Origin: Prostheceraeus crozeri
Lineage: Eukaryota > Platyhelminthes > Polycladida > Euryleptidae
Assembly (NCBI GenBank): GCA_907163375.1
Contig: CAJQUW010007539.1
Coordinates: forward strand, 248,001 to 312,000
Direction of reading: 5' to 3'
Length of the DNA stretch: 64,000 nt
Shown here: one piece after another, positions 59,201 to 64,000 of the stretch
Layout: the number at the start of each line of letters is the position of its first letter
Numbering within the stretch: the first letter of the stretch is position 1
The notes under the pieces: model-generated
Told to the model about the DNA's origin: nothing
The model's database searches: none
The model's input: only the letters and a program-made list of their open reading frames with translations
Translations under genes and position numbers: made by a program

Positions 59201-62200
59201 TCGTCATAAGTAGAAAGATATTGACATTTAAGAGTCAAACTTGCAATATTGAATTCGATTACATTACACAGAAGTGTAAAAGATTGTATAAATATTTGCT
59301 AAGTTTACAACTATGAACAACAATAGACAGATACTATGTAATTTTCCAAATCAAGCTTATAATAAAACCGAAATAATAGTACATTTATAATTCAAAAATT
59401 CAAAATACAATTTTGTTTGAGATATGTAAATAAATGCAGTTCCAGTGAAGTTATCGGATATTCCAAATAATTGTCATCAAATCAGTAAATGGAGATTAAC
59501 GGGATTGTGTAGATGAATGTGAATTGAAGTAACCGTACTGTAAAGAAGTTATTTCGCTACCACAAGACATCAAAAATATCATTCAATTTACATGGTTAAA
59601 AAATGTAAATTAGCACTTCCTCTCAAACATATGCAGTGAATCAACTACTATTTAGTTGATTTATAAGAAGCATTCAATAAATATTGAATATGAAAAGTTT
59701 CAGTGAAATTTACGACCAAGCCTACCAGATGATCTGGAAGCCAATCACCTTTTAAATTGATATAACAAAAGAAATTGGATTGTAACCAGTACAATTCAAG
59801 GTGATCTGGTAGCCACATAAAGGTTTGGTAGCAAATTACCTACCAGAGCGTGGGATTTCACCATGTAGGCGGACGCTACCAGATGAACACGTTCTGGTAG
59901 CCAAGAAAGCCAGATCATTTTCATTTGGGATGAAAGTTTTTGATGAGTTGGTTTCGCAGTGAATTTTTATATCATTTGATGGCTGTCGGTTTACAGTGTG
60001 AAGTAGCTATGAATGATTTAGCTACATAGTGGCATTACGAGAAACAAGATATTAAGTAATCGGGACTAATTTGAAGCGGGAAATGTTTGCTATTTCTGCT
60101 TTAGTTTCTACGCACTGACGTACAATCATGAAAAATCGTTCAAATTATGGCGGATCATGAGAACGTGAACTTCTTTCTTTCAGAAGGAGAATGCCGCTGC
60201 CGAGCGTATGGAGATCCACATTACAAGACTTATGATGGAGCCATCATTCATTTCCAAGGTCCTTGTCAATACACTCTCACAAAAAGTCGAAGAAATGCAA
60301 AATGCCCATTCAACATTGAAGTTGACAATACAGAACAGATTCTCAATAAGCGACACAAACAGGTGTCATTCACTAAAACAGTTCACATCAACATCAGAGG
60401 AGTGAAAGTGAAATTGGAAAAAGGAGGCATCTTCTTCGTAAGTGAAAGGGGCTGTCAAGTCAGCTGTGTATTATTGATATTGTGTGTTGATCATGAGACT
60501 AGCCACATCGAACATCAAGTGCATCGTGCAATCAAACCATTTCAAGGTCACCAGGCAGGACGCCCCAGACGTCCATAGCTGGAGAACACTGGCATGTATG
60601 TAATCATGATGAAAATGAAATCGGAAAACGCTTGTCACAATTCGTAAAGAAATCCGAACACATAGCCTATCTTCAATTGCATGAACATCAATGCGCTTTG
60701 TGGCACAAGCTTGATGAGTCTCATCAAAGCTGGCACGTGCTGAATTATGATGCATGTACTTGTGCGACTTCATTCGGTTATTGTCAAACAGCTTAATCAT
60801 TTTAGTCATCAAAGTACCTCAATCACTAAAGTCGCTCGCGGCTGACATTAATCGGCTTACATAAATGGAAAGTGATTGGTGAATTTGATGAGTCGATAAA
60901 TACAAAACTTCAATAGACTGATTCCTAGCCAATAGACCGACTAAAACGAAAACAACAAGACGATGATCTGAGTCGAAATCTGCTTATTTCGGCTGTCGAA
61001 TAATTTGCCTCTAGCGGTGGGTGATCAAAAGGCTGTTTAAAATCATTCAGCTTATCAAATAGCATTTCTCTTTAATCAGCTTTATTTATGGAGCTAGATC
61101 GCGTGGATATGTTTCTTCCGTGAGAGCTAGGCATCTCCGAGTAGATGGTCGCCTTATGAAAGTAGATAATGTAGCGTATGAACGAAGTCTGTGCACAAAG
61201 TGGTACACACTGAGCATCATTAAATTAAATGAGCTATCGTTATTATTGTGCATATTTAGGACATGGCTCCCAATCAATGAGGCAGTTTCAATTGGAGAGT
61301 GAAAAGGCTGACCTCGCGTTTCATCTTCTAAACTCAGCTGATGTGATGCAGGATATTAATGGAATAGTCATACAATCCATCCATTATAACCGCATGTTGA
61401 ATGCAAATGAAAGAAGATGACATGATTGAACGATTCTTGTACAGTATGCACTTCTCGATCACGTGCAAGTACGGCACTTGTACAGTCAAAAGCTTCTTCT
61501 TCTTCTTCTTCTGTTTGGATATGTCATTCTCGATTGTGTGCATTTCAGGTCAACAACAAACGACATTATGGACATGTCTACAATGGTCATGGCTTAGTCA
61601 TCACGCGAAAAAGACTCAATGTTGAAGTACACCACAAGAGCTGTGGTATCAGAGTTCAATTTGATGGGCGAGTGAACGCTCAAGTGATTGTGAATCGCAG
61701 TCATTACTCGCGGAAGATGGTTGGCATTTGCGGCAACTGCGATGGAAATAGAGACAACGACTATACGTAAGTACTCTATCAAGTCAACAAAAGATCCTCA
61801 CGTAGCTTAGGATACATGCAGCCCACCGTCTTTCAGAGCCTTTCCTTAAAGACTTCATATCATACAACACGCACAGTGCAATTTTCACTTCCAGCCTCAT
61901 ATTACACAAATGAATGTACAGTACATGCAAATGTCTGACATGACTCAAAATAGTTTCTGCATGTCACAAGGTTTCCTTGTCAACATGATTACCATTGACC
62001 AGATTGCATATTTTAATTTTCAGGACTAAAGGAGGAAAACGCATCTCCAAAAGCAACAAAGAAGTATACAACTTGGTTGCGGACTCTTTCCGTGTCAAAT
62101 CAAAACAATCAGATCCCAAATGTAAACCTCCTCCGCCTAAACCAGCATGCAGCAAGCAGAATATAAGGAGAGTACATGTGCTGTGTCACGCATTCAAATA

Positions 62201-63326
62201 CTCATCACTCAATAGAAAGAGCACATTTTGGAGCTGCAAAAAGGTCATCAGTGCTAGAAGCTTCGAAAATACATTCCAAAGCTGTGTGATGGACTTATGC
62301 GTTGCATTCGGTGATGTCAAAGAGATGCATGAATCAAGATGCGCAGCCACTCGAAGAATGGTCAATCGCTGTGCACGCAAACTCGGATCTGCAAAGTCTC
62401 TCGGCAATTGGAGAAAAGTGCTTCGATGTGGTCGACAATGCAAAGCTGGAATGACGTACTACGCAAAGGTATCAATGACTCACTGTGAGAAGATGTGTCA
62501 TCACAACGGAAAGCAATATTGCCGCAGATCAACCAAGCCTCGATGTATGTGTAAAGCAAATCAAGTCTATCAAAAAGGAAAGTGTCGATCGAAATGTCAA
62601 GCAAAGACAACACCTAAGCCAAAACCAAAACCAAAGCCAACACAACCACCAAAGAGTAAGTCATAATGGAGCCAAAACATCTCTGCTCTTGATATGCATG
62701 ACAGGATAGGTCGATCAATTCAAAATATGTTGATCTGAGATATTTGTCAATATGCACGAGACTTTTGGTGGCGCTTTAAAAAAAACATAAAAATATTTAT
62801 AAAATGAATGTTTATAAAAATGAAAAATGTCATCATTAATTAGATTCCATTAAAGTGTGATGGCTTCTCGTGATAGCTGTGCACAGCTTCCCATCTAAAA
62901 ATCACACGCTTAGAGTGAATAGTTTTACCGTTGGTGCTCGAATCACAGTCGCTTCTTCGAAAATCAAACACACACGTTAGTGATGTTTTCAGGCGGAACG
63001 ATGAGGTTCAAAGAGAGCTGTGTAGCTGTGAGACAGCATGCCCACGCCCTCCTCACCAAATTCGGCATTTCCGATGGACATAATGCTTTGCTTTCTCCAA
63101 TTTTTGCAATGAAATTCTAAAAATGCGTTTGCTCGTTTGCCTGTCTCATTGACATAATCTGCATGTTGATCGAGGCGCGCTACCTAAATATAGAAATGGA
63201 AGAGCAGTTCAATTATTATTGTCTTCGTTGCTTTTGAGAGAGGTCACGCCTAAACCGACAGCAGATGATAACGTTCAGACAATGTCTCAATCAGATGATG
63301 AGCGTTCGCCAATGAGTGCAGAGTAA
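38160..63326 (+). CDS. Secreted protein of seven tandem vWD-C8-TIL modules
   Basis: Predicted exons: one signal exon, seven cassettes of three exons, and one terminal exon. All joins are GT-AG and in phase, and the spliced coding length is 7,932 nt (2,643 residues). Each cassette encodes a vWD domain (GDPHYKTYDG near its start, ICGNCDGN near its end), a C8-type Cys domain, a TIL-like domain (KAGMTYYAKVSMTHCEKMC) and a Pro-Lys linker. The same domain order occurs in SCO-spondin, zonadhesin, hemocytin-like and FCGBP-like proteins, which build mucus, adhesive or matrix polymers. Each module has about 24 Cys and is rich in Lys and Arg. No transmembrane segment is seen. The modules are almost identical in protein and nearly so in intron sequence, so the array is young or is being homogenised. 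An alternative reading is seven separate genes, but only the first has a signal peptide. Confidence 0.82.
38617..41088 (+). CDS. Module 1 (exons 38617-38870, 39987-40204, 40457-41088)
   Basis: Exon A (254 nt) carries the vWD N-half: GECRCRAYGDPHYKTYDG, FQGPCQYTL, KCPFNIEV. Exon B (218 nt) carries the vWD C-half: VNNKRHYGHVYNGHGLVI to MVGICGNCDGNRDNDYT. Exon C (632 nt) carries a KPPPPKPAC hinge, the C8-like region (LCHAFKYS, FWSCKK, FQSCVMDLC, MVNRCARKL), the TIL-like region and PKPKPKPKPTQPPK. Total 1,104 nt, 368 residues, phase 1 to phase 1. The exon B acceptor is preceded by a CTT microsatellite at about 39931-39950. The intron upstream of exon A is unique to this copy. The stop TAA at 41097 is reached only if the donor at 41089 is not used. 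Confidence 0.87.
41089..42207 (+). other. Inter-module intron (linker type), first of six
   Basis: Donor GTAAGTC, acceptor CTTTCTTTCAG. If left unspliced, the frame ends at once in SKS and a TAA, and AATAAA follows at 41385-41390. A hairpin-forming block lies at 41745-41945. ATGGCGGATCATGAG just before the acceptor opens a frame into the next vWD exon, but it encodes no signal peptide. Confidence 0.75.
41864..41924. repeat. Conserved 13-bp stem-loop in each inter-module intron
   Basis: CTACCAGAGCGTG and CACGCTCTGGTAG form a perfect stem around a loop of about 35 bases. Other CTACCAG or CTGGTAG words surround it. Equivalent positions are 45461-45521, 49058-49118, 52649-52709, 56244-56304 and 59840-59900. 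In the last copy one stem base is changed (CACGTTCTGGTAG), which would still pair as G-U in RNA. It is perhaps a decayed inverted-repeat transposon end. Confidence 0.7.
42208..44685 (+). CDS. Module 2 (exons 42208-42461, 43578-43795, 44048-44685)
   Basis: The protein is the same as module 1 except for VKFEKGG in place of VKLEKGG near the end of exon A, AKITPKP in place of AKTTPKP in the linker, and one additional Pro-Lys pair (exon C is 638 nt). It is the only copy with visible amino-acid substitutions in the domains. AATAAA follows at 44982-44987. Confidence 0.86.
45805..48282 (+). CDS. Module 3 (exons 45805-46058, 47175-47392, 47645-48282)
   Basis: Domain sequence identical to module 1, with the longer Pro-Lys linker shared with module 2 (exon C 638 nt). 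The longer linker in neighbours 2 and 3 points to duplication of one from the other, or to exchange between them. AATAAA follows at about 48579. Confidence 0.86.
49402..51873 (+). CDS. Module 4 (exons 49402-49655, 50772-50989, 51242-51873)
   Basis: Protein identical to module 1, with the short linker. Its introns carry private or partly shared changes, such as TTTCGGCTG shared with modules 5-7, and CATAGTTAGG seen only here. These mark it as the boundary between the left and right halves of the array. Confidence 0.86.
52993..55468 (+). CDS. Module 5 (exons 52993-53246, 54367-54584, 54837-55468)
   Basis: Protein identical to module 1. The first intron has a 4-base insertion (CTTCCGGCCGTGAG) at about 53932 not seen in other copies, and CACCAGGCAGG, shared with modules 6 and 7. 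Confidence 0.86.
56588..59064 (+). CDS. Module 6 (exons 56588-56841, 57958-58175, 58433-59064)
   Basis: Protein identical to module 1. The second intron has a 5-base duplication giving GTACAGTACATGC at about 58325, shared only with module 7, so 6 and 7 are the most recent sister copies. Confidence 0.86.
60184..62655 (+). CDS. Module 7 (exons 60184-60437, 61549-61766, 62024-62655)
   Basis: Protein identical to module 1. The first intron lacks the bases TAGGC, present in the other copies, near 60758. After the donor at 62656 similarity to the other units lasts only 100 bases; the intron then becomes unique sequence leading to the terminal exon. Confidence 0.86.
62756..63240. other. Unique part of the last intron
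   Basis: AT-rich at first (62778-62830). A second possible acceptor, GATGTTTTCAG, ends at 62997. In phase 1 it would give a different open tail beginning SGTMRFKESC and ending with a TAA near 63120, so an alternative terminal exon is possible. Confidence 0.35.
63241..63326 (+). CDS. Predicted terminal exon of the module gene
   Basis: The acceptor TCTTCGTTGCTTTTGAGAG has a good pyrimidine tract. Joined in phase 1 to module 7 it reads KVTPKPTADDNVQTMSQS, then DDERSPMSAE and TAA at 63324-63326. VTPKPT continues the Thr-Pro-Lys style of the module linker, while the rest is acidic, unlike the basic modules. ATTAAA hexamers at 63662 and 63708 could serve polyadenylation. Confidence 0.5.
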
Positions 63327-64000
63327 TACGTATCTGACTCGAACAGATTCGGTAGGATTCCATAATTTGATTTTACGTGATTGATTTGACGCTATGTTTA
63401 GTAACAGTATGATGTAGATTTTCCCATCAGACCGCCGTCTAGAATTGGTTCGGCTGCTATGCGACAAAAAATAAGCATGCATTTTGTCAAAGCTTTGGAT
63501 GGGGATAAAACTGTCAAAATAAGAAGAATTCAAGATATCATCAACGGATTCGATGAAGGGTGTAAGACGGTGAAGCAAAAGCACAGTTGCTGTACATTGT
63601 GTCTGAAAAAGTGCAGCTTTTATTAATTACTACAAGTAGACTAACGACACAGCTGTTATGTATTAAAAGAAGTGGTTATTGTCCTATTGACTACCAGAGG
63701 ATACTCCATTAAAAGTGGTAATTGCGCATCTCTTTAACCAGTTCTTTCAAGTTTAACAATGTCGATGAAAATTGTTTCCAGAATCCTGAAGCACTTAAAT
63801 TTTGGATTCTGCCGATGATTTGCCATTTTGTCACCTGATGCTTCGCTTCTTTCTCTTAAAAGAACATGTCACTTTCCTCTTCTTGAAAGTTATCACTCAG
63901 CCAGTGCATTCGACCGAGACGATATTTCAGTTCACTCAGTTCGCCGCTCAATTCGATTTTGAAGTAAGCCAGTTCATCATTCAATTCACAGAAAAAGTCA
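63327..64000. other. 3' flank, no supportable gene
   Basis: A minus-strand frame at 63291-63584 (97 codons) overlaps the predicted terminal exon and has no recognisable domain. Nothing else is supported to the window end. Confidence 0.45.

Larger units (their letters stand above)
38611..62755 (+). repeat. Tandem array of seven 3.6-kb genomic units
   Basis: First-exon starts are 38617, 42208, 45805, 49402, 52993, 56588 and 60184, giving periods of 3591, 3597, 3597, 3591, 3595 and 3596 bp. Similarity covers exons and introns alike. On the left it begins just at the 3' splice site of the first vWD exon (TTTCAG). On the right it stops at about 62755 in the intron behind the seventh cassette. The intron of about 1.1 kb between cassettes exists six times and is not present at either flank beyond these limits. 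Confidence 0.96.

Noticed and set aside
39524-62613. Repeated minus-strand open frames in the array (94, 85, 83 and 69 codons)
   Set aside because: They overlap the vWD, C8 and TIL exons or intron DNA in antisense, recur only because the unit recurs, and show no domain.
1-64000. LTR retroelements or viral copies
   Set aside because: No protease, integrase, gag or long terminal repeat signature was seen; the RT pieces present are non-LTR tails.

Overview
The window is nuclear DNA of an animal. It has spliced genes with GT-AG introns, secreted multidomain vWD proteins, a receptor-type tyrosine-kinase-family gene, tRNA-derived SINEs, LINE remnants and hAT-like DNA-transposon debris. Nothing in it looks prokaryotic. 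The species cannot be fixed. It is an AT-rich invertebrate-like genome, and the recurrent palindromic word TAGGCCTA between 21 and 37 kb may help place it.

About 5.8-24.6 kb, plus strand: an interrupted gene that I assemble from five well-supported exons (6938-7080, 9470-9551, 17376-17488, 22767-22937, 24485-24635) and one or two weaker upstream exons. It encodes the kinase domain of a lemur-tyrosine-kinase (LMTK/AATYK)-like protein whose catalytic residues are degenerate: DFG reads EIG, the Asn of the catalytic loop is Thr, the Glu of APE is Tyr, and the beta3 Lys is probably Ile. The protein stops about 20 residues after the kinase domain. The introns hold LINE tails, four copies of one SINE family, an inverted pair of a second SINE, a 62-bp minisatellite and hairpin repeats.

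24.6-38.1 kb: mostly non-coding. It holds a non-autonomous hAT-like element, two dispersed duplications (one partnered with the 6-kb region), a large inverted repeat near 35.1-35.8 kb, a GC-rich block near 31.4-31.8 kb, and a possible alternative signal-peptide exon at 36.77 kb.

38.16-63.33 kb, plus strand: the centrepiece. A signal-peptide exon is followed by seven nearly identical 3.6-kb tandem genomic units. Each unit has three exons encoding one 368-370-residue module: vWD domain, C8 domain, TIL-like Cys-rich domain, then a Pro-Lys linker. Every module starts and ends in phase 1, so the seven cassettes splice in frame into one predicted secreted protein of about 2,643 residues, ending in a short acidic terminal exon at 63241-63326. 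Each module also carries an in-frame stop just behind its last splice donor and an AATAAA in the following intron, so shorter isoforms are possible. Likely roles are an extracellular adhesive, mucus or matrix protein; the exact role is not shown by the sequence.
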